From NCBI GenBank assembly GCA_020425605.1, contig JAGQRH010000019.1:26798-90797 (forward strand): a stretch of DNA of 64,000 bases, written 5' to 3'. The position numbers and the translations under genes were made by a program. The DNA comes from Planctomycetota bacterium (GTDB taxonomy: Bacteria; Planctomycetota; UBA8742; UBA2392). The notes under the pieces were generated by a model. That model searched no databases, was not told the origin of the DNA, and worked only from the letters and a program-made list of their open reading frames with translations. Within the stretch, counting starts at the first letter, position 1. Each line of letters begins with the position of its first letter. Shown piece by piece: positions 9,202-18,132 of the stretch.

Positions 9202-9645
9202 CTATCCGTGTGGCGTTTCGTCCATCTTGTCACGGGAATCCTCTACTTTGCCGCGTGTGAGTTCGATGCGGCCGAGGAACTTGACGTTGGCGCAGGTGTC
9301 CGCGCCGCCGGTGTGGCAGGCCGCAGCGTCGGGAATCAGGAAGCGGATCGGGCCGCCGTACTGCTCCGGCAGGGGTTTTCCGTCAAGCTCGTACACCAGC
9401 AGTGCGTCGAGGATGTCATCCAGCGGCACACTGGCCGTGAACTTGCCATCGGTGCTGGCCAGCGTCGCGTGCGTCGCGCCGTCCTTGCGACCGGCCTTGT
9501 CGATCAGGCCGCGCAGACGCACGCCGTGGCCCTGCCGGCCTTCGACTTCCTTGGCTACGTCTTCAACCTGATTCGGCATCGCCTTCAGGTCTGCATAGGC
9601 GAATGACTTCTGGTTCTCTACTTCACCGGAAATGGTCAGTGACAT
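9202..9645 (-). CDS. Sulfite-oxidase-type molybdopterin-binding domain protein
   Basis: A 147-residue protein consisting of little more than the oxidoreductase molybdopterin-binding fold: ISGEVENQKSFAYADLKAMP, the G-x-RLRGLID segment and VYELDGKPLPEQYGGPIRFL. The last closely follows the family pattern of Asn/Asp-Gly-x-Pro-Leu-Pro near the cofactor. The usual Mo-ligating cysteine would lie in the R-G-x-G/C region; here V-E-G-R-Q-G-H-G-V-R-L has none, so catalysis is doubtful. A cysteine pair (ACHTGGADTC) may be structural. Start at 9645 is preferred over 9660 because GAGG lies just upstream. Probably an operon with the TPR gene. Confidence 0.75.
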   Translation of the reverse strand: MSLTISGEVENQKSFAYADLKAMPNQVEDVAKEVEGRQGHGVRLRGLIDKAGRKDGATHATLASTDGKFTASVPLDDILDALLVYELDGKPLPEQYGGPIRFLIPDAAACHTGGADTCANVKFLGRIELTRGKVEDSRDKMDETPHG

Positions 9646-9680
9646 CTTGGCCTCACACATGGAATCACAAACTCAGTCTA

Positions 9681-9736
9681 GACAGGACAGGCAGGACGTT
9701 CAGGAAGAAAGTCGTGCCCTTCCTGCCTGTCCTGTC
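9681..9736. repeat. Perfect 16-bp inverted repeat in a divergent intergenic region
   Basis: GACAGGACAGGCAGGA (9681-9696) and its exact reverse complement (9721-9736) flank a 24-bp spacer. It sits between the divergently transcribed molybdopterin-domain and dCTP deaminase genes, upstream of a candidate promoter of the latter. No T-run follows, so it is not an obvious terminator. Confidence 0.8.
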
Positions 9737-9755
9737 CGCGACGCTTTTTGTGCTT

Positions 9756-9784
9756 TTGTGTTTTCGTGGCTCCCCGCCTATAAA
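9756..9784 (+). promoter_or_regulatory. Sigma-70-type promoter, apparently giving a leaderless dCTP deaminase mRNA
   Basis: TTGTGT-N17-TATAAA. The -10 hexamer ends six bases before the ATG at 9791, so transcription would start at or next to the start codon. No ribosome binding site is seen, in agreement with a leaderless transcript. Confidence 0.45.
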
Positions 9785-9790
9785 CCGTGC

Positions 9791-10891
9791 ATGCCCGGAA
9801 CGTTGCCTTCACAGGAAATCGAGAAGCTGATCGCCGACGGCTGCGTCACCAGCAGCGCGCAGATTCGGCCTGAGCAGGTCCAGCCCAGCAGCCTGGACCT
9901 CACGCTTTCGCGCCGTGCGTTCAGCATGCCGGGCAGCCTGATGCCGCTGCAGGGCGAGCGCGTCACGGACTTGATCGAGCGTTACTCGCGCTATCCGATC
10001 GACCTCAAAGAGCCGGGCGTGCTCGTACGCGACAACGTCTACCTGATCCTGCTGGCCGAGCGGATGGCGCTGCCGGAGGGCATCGCGGCCTACGCCAACA
10101 ACAAGAGCAGCACCGGCCGAATCGACTTGCAGACGCGCGTGCTGTGCGACGGCACGCCACGCTACGACAAGATCCCCAAGGGCTATAACGGCGAGCTGTG
10201 GCTTGAGGTCATCCCCAAAAGCTTCGACGTAAAGTTGCGCGCGGGCGACAGCCTGAACCAGACGATCTTCTATCAGGGCCGCAACCTGCTCGGCGGGGAT
10301 GCACTTTCCAGACTCGTGGCCGGTACGCCGGTGCTTTATGATCCGCACGGCAAGCCCGTCGGCAACGAGCGCCACCTGATGGATGACGGCCTGCTGATGA
10401 CACTCGATATCGAGCAACCAGTCGCAGGTTTCAAGGCACGCAAGAGCATTCGGCCAATCGACTTCGCAGCGATCGGGCAGCACGACCCGAAGGAGTTTTT
10501 TGAACCGATCGAGCGCCCGAGTACCGGCACCCTGTTCCTGAGCCAGGGCGACTTCTACATCTTCAGCACGTACGAGTACGTGAGCGTGCCGCCGGATTAC
10601 GCGGTCGAGATGCTGCCGTATGACACCAGCGCCGGCGAGTTTCGGGCACACTATGCGGGCTTCTTCGACCCTGGCTTCGGCTACGGTGAGAGCGGCGAAG
10701 TCAAAGGCACACCGGCCGTGCTGGAAGTACGCCCGTACGAAGACGATCTGATCGTTCGGCACAGACAACCGGTCTGCAAGATGGCCTACGAGCGCCTGAC
10801 CCAACGGCCAAGCAAACTGTACGGCGTAGGGCTGAGTTCAAACTACGCGGCCCAACGCGGCCCGCGACTCAGCAAGTTCTTCCGGCAATAG
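9791..10891 (+). CDS. dcd: 2'-deoxycytidine 5'-triphosphate deaminase (long, duplicated-domain form)
   Basis: A 366-residue protein matching the long bacterial dCTP deaminase family, which has two dUTPase-like jelly-roll halves. The N-terminal half contains IRPEQVQPSSLDLTLSRRAF and ANNKSSTGRIDLQTRVLCDG, the conserved Ser-Ser-x-Gly-Arg segment of the active site; the second half contains GTLFLSQGDFYIFSTYEYV and YAGFFDPGFGYG. It converts dCTP to dUTP for thymidylate synthesis. The start at 9791 is the first one aligned with the fold; the frame remains open upstream through the inverted repeat, which is unlikely to be coding. Confidence 0.88.
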   Translation: MPGTLPSQEIEKLIADGCVTSSAQIRPEQVQPSSLDLTLSRRAFSMPGSLMPLQGERVTDLIERYSRYPIDLKEPGVLVRDNVYLILLAERMALPEGIAAYANNKSSTGRIDLQTRVLCDGTPRYDKIPKGYNGELWLEVIPKSFDVKLRAGDSLNQTIFYQGRNLLGGDALSRLVAGTPVLYDPHGKPVGNERHLMDDGLLMTLDIEQPVAGFKARKSIRPIDFAAIGQHDPKEFFEPIERPSTGTLFLSQGDFYIFSTYEYVSVPPDYAVEMLPYDTSAGEFRAHYAGFFDPGFGYGESGEVKGTPAVLEVRPYEDDLIVRHRQPVCKMAYERLTQRPSKLYGVGLSSNYAAQRGPRLSKFFRQ

Positions 10892-10918
10892 CGACCCTCA
10901 GGATTCCAGGAGAGGCAC

Positions 10919-11302
10919 ATGTTCACCGGCCTAGTACCCATGTTGATCTGCAGCGACGTGCAGGCGTCGATCAAGTTTTACAACGACGCATTTGGCCTTG
11001 AGGTTGCCAGCCGCATGGACGATGTCGGCAAGTCCGGCTGGGCCATGCTGCACAAGGATGGCATCAAGCTGATGCTTGCCAGCCCGCACTATTTTCCTGA
11101 CATGCCCAAGGTGCAGGACCGCTATTTCCAGGCGCAGTACTATTTCTACACGGACGAGCTGGACGCCCTCCGAGAACGCGTCATCGCCGCAGGCTTCGAG
11201 CCGACCGGCATCGTCGAGCAGCCCTACGAAATGCGCGAGTTCGAGATGCCCGACCCCGACGGCCACCTGCTGATCTTCGGCCAGGACTCGAACGCTTCGT
11301 GA
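10919..11302 (+). CDS. VOC-superfamily (glyoxalase/bleomycin-resistance-like) protein
   Basis: A 127-residue single-module protein: LVPMLICSDVQASIKFYNDA is the opening strand and helix of the VOC fold, and MREFEMPDPDGHLLIFGQ is the typical closing strand with the PDPDGH signature. These proteins are metal-dependent dimers acting in detoxification or dioxygenation, but no specific substrate can be named. AGGAGAGG precedes the start. It lies 27 bp after the dCTP deaminase gene and is probably co-transcribed. Confidence 0.85.
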   Translation: MFTGLVPMLICSDVQASIKFYNDAFGLEVASRMDDVGKSGWAMLHKDGIKLMLASPHYFPDMPKVQDRYFQAQYYFYTDELDALRERVIAAGFEPTGIVEQPYEMREFEMPDPDGHLLIFGQDSNAS

Positions 11303-11331
11303 ACGGCGTGGCGTGAAGCCTCGAAGCAGTG

Positions 11332-11361
11332 TTGGCACGTTTCGGTTTCATGCCGTATCCT
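11332..11361 (+). promoter_or_regulatory. Candidate sigma-70 promoter of the adenosine deaminase gene
   Basis: TTGGCA-N18-TATCCT lies about 50 bp before the GTG start. The sequence superficially resembles a sigma-54 -24 box, but no GC occurs at the -12 position. Confidence 0.35.
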
Positions 11362-11410
11362 TTGCTGAAACTTCATCTTTGGATACCCCTGCCAACGGAC
11401 AAGGCGCGCC

Positions 11411-12451
11411 GTGCCGATCGACTTCACGAATCTGCCGAAGACCGAGCTCCATATGCATCTGGAGGGGTCCATACCGGTAGAAGCGCTCTTTGAGCTCGTG
11501 AAGAAGCACAACCGGCTCGAAGAAGCGCCGACCATTGAGCACGTGCGCAAGCGCTACGAGTTCGACGACTTCGCACACTTCCTCGAGGTCTACAAATGGA
11601 CAGTCAGCTTCCTGAAGTCCGCCGATGACTACGAGTTCGTGGCCTACGAAGTCGCCAAGACGCTGGTGAAGCAGAACGTCTGGTTCGCTGAAGTCATGGT
11701 CGGGCTGGGAAACAGCGTAAAGTACGGCGGGCACGACCCCGTAGAGATCGTCCGTGCGGCCTGGCGGGGCTTCAAGGCCGCAGAGGTCCAGCATGGCATC
11801 AAGATCCGCGTGCAGGTCGCGGCCGGGCGCGACCACGGCGTGCAGTTTTCGCTTGACCGGTTGAAAGACATCGAACCGCTTCTGGGCGAAGTCGACATCT
11901 GTGCCTTCAACATGGGCGGCTCTGAGCATGTCCACCCGCTGCCCCAGTTCGCGGAAGTCTTCAAGCGTGCCCACGAGATGGGGTTGAGGGTCAGCGTGCA
12001 CGCCGGTGAAGTCAGCGGACCTCAAGACATCTACGACGCCCTGGACCTGAACCCGCAGCGTATCGGCCACGGCATTCGCGCCGCGCTGGACCCGACATTA
12101 ATGGAAGAGTTGAGGCGCCGCGATGTCGCTCTGGAAGTGTGCCCGGTCAGCAACGAGTGCACCGGCGCGGTGAAGCGGCTGGCCGATCATCCGCTGCCGC
12201 GGCTGCTCGCGCATGGCGTGCCCGTAACTCTCAGCAGCGACGACCCGGCTATGTTCCATACCAGCGTGACGCGCGAGTACGAAGTCGCGCATGAGGTGCT
12301 GGGCGTTGGTATGAAGTCGCTGATCCGCATCGCCCGCGAAGGCTTCAAGCGCGCCTTCATGGATGAAGATACCCGGCGCGAAATGCTCCAGCGCTTCGAC
12401 CGCGAAACACGCAAGTGGTGCCACACGCGGCAGATTGAGTATCCGGTGTGA
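11411..12451 (+). CDS. add: Adenosine deaminase family protein
   Basis: A 346-residue amidohydrolase-fold protein. Zinc ligands are visible in LPKTELHMHLEGSIP (His14, His16); the HAGE motif (SVHAGEVSGPQDI) carries the metal-ligand His and catalytic Glu region; PVTLSSDDPAMFHTS carries the conserved Asp pair. It hydrolyses adenosine (or adenine in close relatives) to the inosine/hypoxanthine product in purine salvage. The family is certain; the choice between adenosine and adenine is not. Start is GTG, with only a weak ribosome binding site. Confidence 0.88.
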   Translation: MPIDFTNLPKTELHMHLEGSIPVEALFELVKKHNRLEEAPTIEHVRKRYEFDDFAHFLEVYKWTVSFLKSADDYEFVAYEVAKTLVKQNVWFAEVMVGLGNSVKYGGHDPVEIVRAAWRGFKAAEVQHGIKIRVQVAAGRDHGVQFSLDRLKDIEPLLGEVDICAFNMGGSEHVHPLPQFAEVFKRAHEMGLRVSVHAGEVSGPQDIYDALDLNPQRIGHGIRAALDPTLMEELRRRDVALEVCPVSNECTGAVKRLADHPLPRLLAHGVPVTLSSDDPAMFHTSVTREYEVAHEVLGVGMKSLIRIAREGFKRAFMDEDTRREMLQRFDRETRKWCHTRQIEYPV

Positions 12452-12455
12452 CCAC

Positions 12456-12542
12456 AGTTGATAGTTATTGGTTGATTGTTGGTGGGAACTACAACCACTG
12501 CTGTTGCTTTGCCTATCAAGTACCAACCACCAACTATCAACT
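12456..12542. repeat. Intergenic imperfect palindrome with AGTTGATAGT core (copy 1)
   Basis: The left arm begins AGTTGATAGTTATTGGTTG at 12456 and the right arm ends CCACCAACTATCAACT at 12542. The outer 11 bp pair exactly and 18 of the outer 21 pair, around a spacer of about 45 bp. It fills the gap between two convergent genes. A second element with the same outer core lies at 62072-62166. Confidence 0.75.
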
Positions 12543-14634
12543 AGTCCGACGGTTCCGCATCCACGATCTTGCCGTAGTCGCGGGTGGCAAGCGCGTCTAG
12601 ATAGTGGCGGTGATAGAGCTCCTTGTGGATGCTGACCACCATGATGTTGACGCGCTTGACCGCGTTGGCGCGGCTGATCATCTCGAGAATGCTCAGGCTC
12701 ATTGGCTCGCCGTCGCTCAACAGCAGGATGGTGTCGGCCTCGCCCTTCTCGATGATGCTGAGCAGAGCAGCCTTGATGTCCGTGCCGCCCTGCACGTCCG
12801 TTGAGAGCATCCAGTTCACGGACTCCCGACGGCTCTTCAGGTCATTGGTTACTCGCTCGTGGTCGATGTGCTCGTGGTTGAACAGCGTGATGCCGAATTT
12901 CGCGTTCTGGTTCATACCGTCGAGGGCAGCATGAATCTCAGCGGCCGCAACGTAGAACCGAGGCAGGAAGCCTTCGCGCACCATGCGGCCAACTTCCGGC
13001 CGACGTTTAAGGATGTCGTCCTTTCGGCTGGTGAAGTCCGGGCGGTCCGGCTCGCGCGAGACCGGGTTCACCATGCTGACGCTTCGGTCGACGGCAAACT
13101 GTACGTTGTTGCTGTTGATCTCGAGCCCGTAGAACGTTGCGCCCGTCTCGCGCTTCATGCGCTTGTAGGGCACGCCGCGCAAGGAATCGAGTTTGCGCTC
13201 GCCCGGCGTAAATTTCTCATTTGCCGCCAGCCATTCGGCCCACTTGTCGACCAGATCGCCGAAGTTCTGGCCCGTGATATCCACCAGCAGGGCTATCGCC
13301 TCCGAGAACATACGCCCGTCACCCTGTGCCTTTGCATAGTCCAGAACGGGCGCCGCGCACTCGGCCTTGCGCGCAAAAAGCAGGCAATCCAGAGCCGCGG
13401 ACTGCACGTACCAGCATTCGTCCTTGAGCAACTCGAGAGCACGATCGCTGACTTTCATGCCTGCTTTGCCCGCCGCCAGCAATGCCGCGGCACGACGGAA
13501 CGGCTCCTCGTCCTTCAGCCATGCTTCGGCCTTCTGCTTGACTTCGTCGCCGCAGGCGCCCGTTGCGTTGCAGGTGAACATGGCGTGGGCAACCACCTCG
13601 TCATCGGCGTGCTCGAGCAGACCCTTCAGCGTGCTCTCGGCCGACTTCAGCTCATCACCCTCGAGCGGCTTGCCCAGGCGCTGCAAATAGCGCAGACCGC
13701 TGATGATGTCCACGACGTCGTCGTCCTTCAGCCAGCGCGATGCCCCTGAAAAGGCCGCTGGGCCGCGGTTGACCGACACCAGCCACCACCCTACCTCAAC
13801 ATCAAATGCACTGTTGATGCGGCCCATTGCGCCGACGACTGCCTCGTGAGACTCGATCTTCCTTAGCCGTGCCAGCAGACTGCCGAAGTAGTTCGGACGC
13901 CCGCCGTTCTTGGCGCGGTAGGGCTTGGCGGCGAATTCGAGAACCTGCTTGAGCGCGTCGGTCTCAAGATCCGTACCGATCGCAAAATGCGCCGCCCAGG
14001 CGGCGTCTTCGATATCCGCGCAATCCGCCAGCGTTGCCACCCCGCGTTTGTCGCCGGCCCGGATCAGTCGCGCCACAGCAGCCTTGCGCGCGGCCGGCAG
14101 CTTGGCCGTTTGTGCGATGGCTTCGACTGCGTCCCAGGCTTCGTCACTGTCAATGTCGGCCACGGCTTGCGTTGCGGCTTCTGCGCAGGCATCGCTGTCG
14201 AGCGCGAACTTGCGCAGTTCTTTCAATGGTGCGTCGGGTCCGTAGAGACCCAGCCAACGGATGCAGGCCGCCCGGCGCTCCGGCGTCTTGGCCTTGTTGA
14301 ATGACTTCGTCAGATCGCGGGCGTCGTCGGCTTCGCCGTGGTGGACCAATGCCCAGGCGGCGATCGATGCCACGCCGTCGTCCCCGTCGTCGTCCACCAC
14401 GTCACGAAGGAAGTTGGCTACCGTGCGCTCAGGCAGGCGCGCAAGCTCACGCAACAGGGGCAGCTTGTCGGCTTTGCTCGCCTTCTTCCATTCCTTCTTG
14501 ATGTCCTTGAGACGATCCTTGGCCGCCTTGGCTTCGTCGCCTGACAGCTTCTCGGCCGCCGGCGTGGCGGGCAGCCCGATCAACAACACAGCGGCGAAAA
14601 TGAGCAGTAAGAATTTTGCGTTTCGTGAATGCAT
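12541..14634 (-). CDS. Secreted HEAT-repeat and von Willebrand A-domain protein
   Basis: A 697-residue protein with a Sec signal peptide (FLLLIFAAVLLIGLPATPAA). Residues about 45-470 are alpha-helical HEAT-like repeats with many DDDGDDGVASIAAWALVHHG-like units. From about 505 a VWA domain follows: DRSVSM at 516-521 is the DxSxS metal site, with GGTDIKAAL and LLLSDGEP supplying the other MIDAS Thr and Asp. This architecture suggests an extracytoplasmic protein-binding scaffold with metal-dependent adhesion, as is common in Planctomycetota. It converges with the adenosine deaminase gene across the palindrome; the stop codon overlaps the palindrome's last bases. Confidence 0.8.
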   Translation of the reverse strand: MHSRNAKFLLLIFAAVLLIGLPATPAAEKLSGDEAKAAKDRLKDIKKEWKKASKADKLPLLRELARLPERTVANFLRDVVDDDGDDGVASIAAWALVHHGEADDARDLTKSFNKAKTPERRAACIRWLGLYGPDAPLKELRKFALDSDACAEAATQAVADIDSDEAWDAVEAIAQTAKLPAARKAAVARLIRAGDKRGVATLADCADIEDAAWAAHFAIGTDLETDALKQVLEFAAKPYRAKNGGRPNYFGSLLARLRKIESHEAVVGAMGRINSAFDVEVGWWLVSVNRGPAAFSGASRWLKDDDVVDIISGLRYLQRLGKPLEGDELKSAESTLKGLLEHADDEVVAHAMFTCNATGACGDEVKQKAEAWLKDEEPFRRAAALLAAGKAGMKVSDRALELLKDECWYVQSAALDCLLFARKAECAAPVLDYAKAQGDGRMFSEAIALLVDITGQNFGDLVDKWAEWLAANEKFTPGERKLDSLRGVPYKRMKRETGATFYGLEINSNNVQFAVDRSVSMVNPVSREPDRPDFTSRKDDILKRRPEVGRMVREGFLPRFYVAAAEIHAALDGMNQNAKFGITLFNHEHIDHERVTNDLKSRRESVNWMLSTDVQGGTDIKAALLSIIEKGEADTILLLSDGEPMSLSILEMISRANAVKRVNIMVVSIHKELYHRHYLDALATRDYGKIVDAEPSD

Positions 14635-14967
14635 GAGTACCCGAGACTAGTTTGCCGAAGGGCCCAGTGCCCGCGTGTTTCGGCAGAGAATCCTCCAGTT
14701 GGTGGAGTACAATCCACTTGCGTTACGCCCGCATCCCAAACCGGCCAGACCGTTTATGGGATGCTCGCATTGGGCGTTTTGTGCACACGGGGGTGTTTTG
14801 GACCGAATTTGCGATGGTGCCGTCACTGAATCGGCATCGACGCCGGGCCCCATTGCGAATATGGAACACTGCTTCTTAGCAGCAATTGCTTTAGCCTTAA
14901 ACGATCACTTACAATTCTGAGTATCAAGGACACACCTCCCGGACATACCTACCCCGCAGGGTGAACC
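14635..14967. other. 333-bp intergenic region between divergent genes
   Basis: It separates the HEAT/VWA gene (minus) from the DUF1549 gene (plus). It holds one good promoter (14886-14915) for the rightward gene. Short frames here have no coding character. No hairpin terminator or RNA gene was seen. Confidence 0.6.
14886..14915 (+). promoter_or_regulatory. Sigma-70-type promoter of the DUF1549/DUF1501 genes
   Basis: TTGCTT-N18-TACAAT in a locally AT-rich stretch. The expected start is near 14922, giving a leader of about 45 nt before the ATG at 14968, with AGGG near the start codon. Confidence 0.5.
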
Positions 14968-16668
14968 ATGCTTCGACGTTCCCCGATTCTGCTCGCCCTC
15001 GCTGCACTGACGCTGACGTTCGGCATCCTTGCCGAATATCAGGTCCGCGCCGACGACCCCGCCAAGCCGAACAAGAAGACCGAATCCAAGGGACCAGAAC
15101 TCGGCAAAGACTGGGGCAAGCTCCGCGATGGGCTGAACGGGCTGTTCGCCCAGCTGCAGAAAGACTCGAATATCAAGCCCAGCAGGATCTGCGACGACGA
15201 CACGTTCTGCCGCCGCATCTATCTTGACCTTCTGGGTCGACCGCCGCTTCCTGAGGAAATCGAAGCATTCAACCCCGGCCGGCGCGATGCTGACGGCAAC
15301 AAGGGCAATGAGAAGCGCGAGGCGCTGATCGACAAGCTATTGGCGCATCCGGATCACGCCAGGCATTTCGCCGACTGGTGGACGACCGTGATGATCGACC
15401 GCAACGGCGACGGAAACGCACGGCGTTTCCTGCATGAGTACCTCGAGAAGAGCTTTGCAGCCAACACGCCCTGGAATGAGATGGTCTACGCGATGGTCGC
15501 CGGCCAGGGCAAAACGCCCGAGAACCCGGAAATCGGCTACTTGATGTCGTTCGAGAACAATCGCGCCGACATCGCGGGCATCACCAGCAAGGTATTCCTC
15601 GGCAAGCAGATTCAGTGCGCCCAGTGCCACAAGCACCCGTACGAGCACTGGCTGACCGATGACTTCGAGGGCATGCAGGCCTTCTTCAACCTGTCTAGCA
15701 CCGGCGCGAAGGGCGAAGGTGCCGACCGCTACTGGTACACCAACGACACGGTACCGAAGAATGCCATGGACCTCGCCAAGCGAGTCCGACTCAAGGGCAA
15801 ATACAGCGGCCCAACGTTCCTTGGCGACGCCACGTATGAATGGCAGGAAGGAAAGACGCTGCGCACGGCACTGGCCGAATGGATGACCAGCCGCGAGAAC
15901 CACTGGTTCCGTGAGATGACGATCAACCGCTACATGGCCTACTTCCTTGGCATGGGCTTCGTCACGCCGGTGGACGACTTCAACAGCATCAATGAGCCGA
16001 CCTTCCCGGTCGTGCTCGACATCATGGGCAAGGACTTTGCCGCCAGCGGCTTCGACACAAACCACCTGATCAAGGCCATCTGCAGCTCTGACCTGTACCA
16101 GCGCGAAGTCGACACCAACCGCACAAACCGCGACGACTACATGTTCTACAGCCGCAGCTTTGTGAAGCGCCTGACGCCGGAGCAGATCCGGCGCAGCATC
16201 ATGAGCGTGATCGGCATCGAGCGTCTGAACCCATACGACCAGGTCCGTGATGTGCCCGAAGACAAGCTGACACCCGACGAAAAGGCCAACAAGAGCATCC
16301 GCGATCGCGTCAACAACTGGAACGGCAACCTAAGCCGCCTGATCCGCGACGCTTATGGCGCAGACCCGCAGATGTACGAGTTCGGTGATTTTGACGGCAC
16401 GATCATCCAGGCACTCATGATGATGAACGCCGATCTGCTGAATACTGGCGGGCTCAAGAACGCCGTCACCGACATCGTCGAGCGCTACCCTTGCCATAAG
16501 GACCGCATCCATCAGATCTTCATGACAGTACTGGGTCGCAAGCCGTCAAAGATGGACGTGGCCATTCTCAACGCGACCTTCAGCAACTGGGGCGGCAGCG
16601 ACAACGCGGCCTATGAAGACCTGTTCCTTGCGTTGATGAACACCACGGAGTTCATCACGAACCATTAG
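14968..16668 (+). CDS. DUF1549/DUF1553 domain protein (planctomycete surface/cytochrome-like family)
   Basis: A 566-residue exported protein: signal peptide LLALAALTLTFGILAEYQVRA, then DUF1549 beginning around residue 55 (FCRRIYLDLLGRPPLPEEIE, RHFADWW). The CAQCHKHPYEHW motif (CxxCH) has the form of a c-type haem site but may be a metal or structural site in this family. DUF1553 follows (MTSRENHWFREMTINRYMAY, GVTPVDDF-like, SDLYQRE, RRLTPEQIRRS-like). These proteins are almost diagnostic for Planctomycetota and Verrucomicrobiota and nearly always sit beside a DUF1501 gene, as here. The role is unknown; involvement in sulfatase or polysaccharide systems is often proposed from context. Confidence 0.88.
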   Translation: MLRRSPILLALAALTLTFGILAEYQVRADDPAKPNKKTESKGPELGKDWGKLRDGLNGLFAQLQKDSNIKPSRICDDDTFCRRIYLDLLGRPPLPEEIEAFNPGRRDADGNKGNEKREALIDKLLAHPDHARHFADWWTTVMIDRNGDGNARRFLHEYLEKSFAANTPWNEMVYAMVAGQGKTPENPEIGYLMSFENNRADIAGITSKVFLGKQIQCAQCHKHPYEHWLTDDFEGMQAFFNLSSTGAKGEGADRYWYTNDTVPKNAMDLAKRVRLKGKYSGPTFLGDATYEWQEGKTLRTALAEWMTSRENHWFREMTINRYMAYFLGMGFVTPVDDFNSINEPTFPVVLDIMGKDFAASGFDTNHLIKAICSSDLYQREVDTNRTNRDDYMFYSRSFVKRLTPEQIRRSIMSVIGIERLNPYDQVRDVPEDKLTPDEKANKSIRDRVNNWNGNLSRLIRDAYGADPQMYEFGDFDGTIIQALMMMNADLLNTGGLKNAVTDIVERYPCHKDRIHQIFMTVLGRKPSKMDVAILNATFSNWGGSDNAAYEDLFLALMNTTEFITNH

Positions 16669-16768
16669 AATTTTCCGCATCCGCACCCGGGTACCGGGGT
16701 TGGATGCAAGCAGCAGCAGATAATCTCGAATTACGGGCATCGAACTGCCCGAAAACAGGGAGCAACGC

Positions 16769-18067
16769 ATGTCCACGCCGATCAGCGTCACCCGCCGTGA
16801 CTTCCTGCGCGCCAGTGCGGCCGCAGGTGGAGTCATCGCCACCAGCAGCTTCTTCGCCAACAACATCATACGTGGTGAGGACAAGACTACCCGCGTCCGC
16901 AACAGCAAGATCAAAAGCGTGATCCTGCTGTTCATGGAAGGCGGCCCCAGCCAGATGGAGACCTTCGACCTGAAGCCGGGCAAGGAAACAGGGGCTCCCT
17001 ACAAGCAGATTGAAACCGAAGTGCCGGGCTTCGCGCCCGCGGAGCATTTCGAAAACCTGGCAAAGTGCGCCAAGGACCTGCTGCTGATCAAGAGCATGTC
17101 CAGCCGCGAAGGCAACCACAGCCGAGCCAGCTACCTGCTTCGGACAGGCTATATCCCCAACCCGACCCTCAAACATCCGAGCCTGGGCAGCATCGTGGCC
17201 CAGCAGATGGGTGACCCGAACTTCGAGCTTCCAAACTTCGTAAAGCTGCGCGGAAGCCCGTTCCCCGCCGGCTACCTCGGCGTTGAGAACAACCCGTTCG
17301 TGATCAGCCGCCCGGGTGCCAAGATCGAGAACCTCGACTACGCCAAGGGCGTAGACAAGGACCGCATGGACCGGCGCATGAAGCTGGTCAAGGAAATGGA
17401 AAAGGACTTTGCCAAGGAACACGGCGACGAGGCCGTCGAGGCGCACAAGGCAATGTACGAAAAGGCCCGAGCGCTAATGGACAGCCCGCTCCGCAAGAAG
17501 TTCTACCTCGACGACGAGCCCGACGAGATCCGCAAGGAGTACGGCGAAGGCACGTTCGCAGATTCGTTGCTGATCGCGCGCCGCCTGGTTGAAACGGGCG
17601 TGCCGGCGGTCGAGTGCGTGCTCGGCGGCTGGGATACGCACGATGACGGCTTCAACCGAGTGAAGGGACTGATCGGACAGCTCGACAAGCCCTGGGCCGC
17701 GCTGATCAACGACCTCAAGCGCCGCGGGCTATATGACAGCACGCTGGTGATCTGGATGGGTGAGTTCGGCCGTACGCCGAAGCTTACCGGCACGGACGGA
17801 CGCGGCCACTGGCCGGGCAACTTCTGCACAGTGCTGGGCGGCGGTGGCGTCAAGGCCGGCCAGGTGATCGGCGAAACCGACGAGCTCGGCTACAACAAGG
17901 ACAGCAAGGGCAAGAGCACTCTGGTCGACCCGGTCAGCCCGGCCGACCTGTACAAGACGCTCGGTACGATGATGGACTGGGAAATGACCAAGGAGTTCGA
18001 AGCCGGCAACCGCCCTGTGTGGCTCACCGACAAGAACGCCAACGCCGTCGAGAAGATCTACAAGTAA
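16769..18067 (+). CDS. DUF1501 Tat-exported protein
   Basis: A 432-residue protein with a twin-arginine signal (SVTRRDFLRASAAAGGVIAT). The body is a sulfatase/alkaline-phosphatase-like fold: VILLFMEGGPSQMETFDLKP, HSRASYLLRTGYIP, VLGGWDTHDD and WMGEFGRTPKLTGTDGRGHW contain the family's Asp, His and Gly-Arg motifs. The partner DUF1549 gene ends 100 bp upstream. AGGGAG precedes the start. The function is unknown; the fold suggests a hydrolase or degenerate hydrolase acting outside the cytoplasm. Confidence 0.9.
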   Translation: MSTPISVTRRDFLRASAAAGGVIATSSFFANNIIRGEDKTTRVRNSKIKSVILLFMEGGPSQMETFDLKPGKETGAPYKQIETEVPGFAPAEHFENLAKCAKDLLLIKSMSSREGNHSRASYLLRTGYIPNPTLKHPSLGSIVAQQMGDPNFELPNFVKLRGSPFPAGYLGVENNPFVISRPGAKIENLDYAKGVDKDRMDRRMKLVKEMEKDFAKEHGDEAVEAHKAMYEKARALMDSPLRKKFYLDDEPDEIRKEYGEGTFADSLLIARRLVETGVPAVECVLGGWDTHDDGFNRVKGLIGQLDKPWAALINDLKRRGLYDSTLVIWMGEFGRTPKLTGTDGRGHWPGNFCTVLGGGGVKAGQVIGETDELGYNKDSKGKSTLVDPVSPADLYKTLGTMMDWEMTKEFEAGNRPVWLTDKNANAVEKIYK

Positions 18068-18083
18068 GGAATCGCTGGGCACC

Positions 18084-18121
18084 AACACAAAGCCCCGGGC
18101 CAACGCCCGGGGCTTTGTGTT
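18084..18121. terminator. Strong bidirectional intrinsic terminator
   Basis: A perfect 17-bp stem (AACACAAAGCCCCGGGC and its complement) with a CAAC loop lies between the convergent DUF1501 and lipoprotein genes. The A/T-rich base of the stem supplies the U-rich side for either direction. Confidence 0.88.
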
Positions 18122-18132
18122 GCAGAACCGGC

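Noticed and set aside
11332..11350. TTGGCACG upstream of the adenosine deaminase gene as a sigma-54 promoter
   Set aside because: The -24 box is good, but there is no GC at the -12 position; TTTC occurs instead. A sigma-70 reading fits better.
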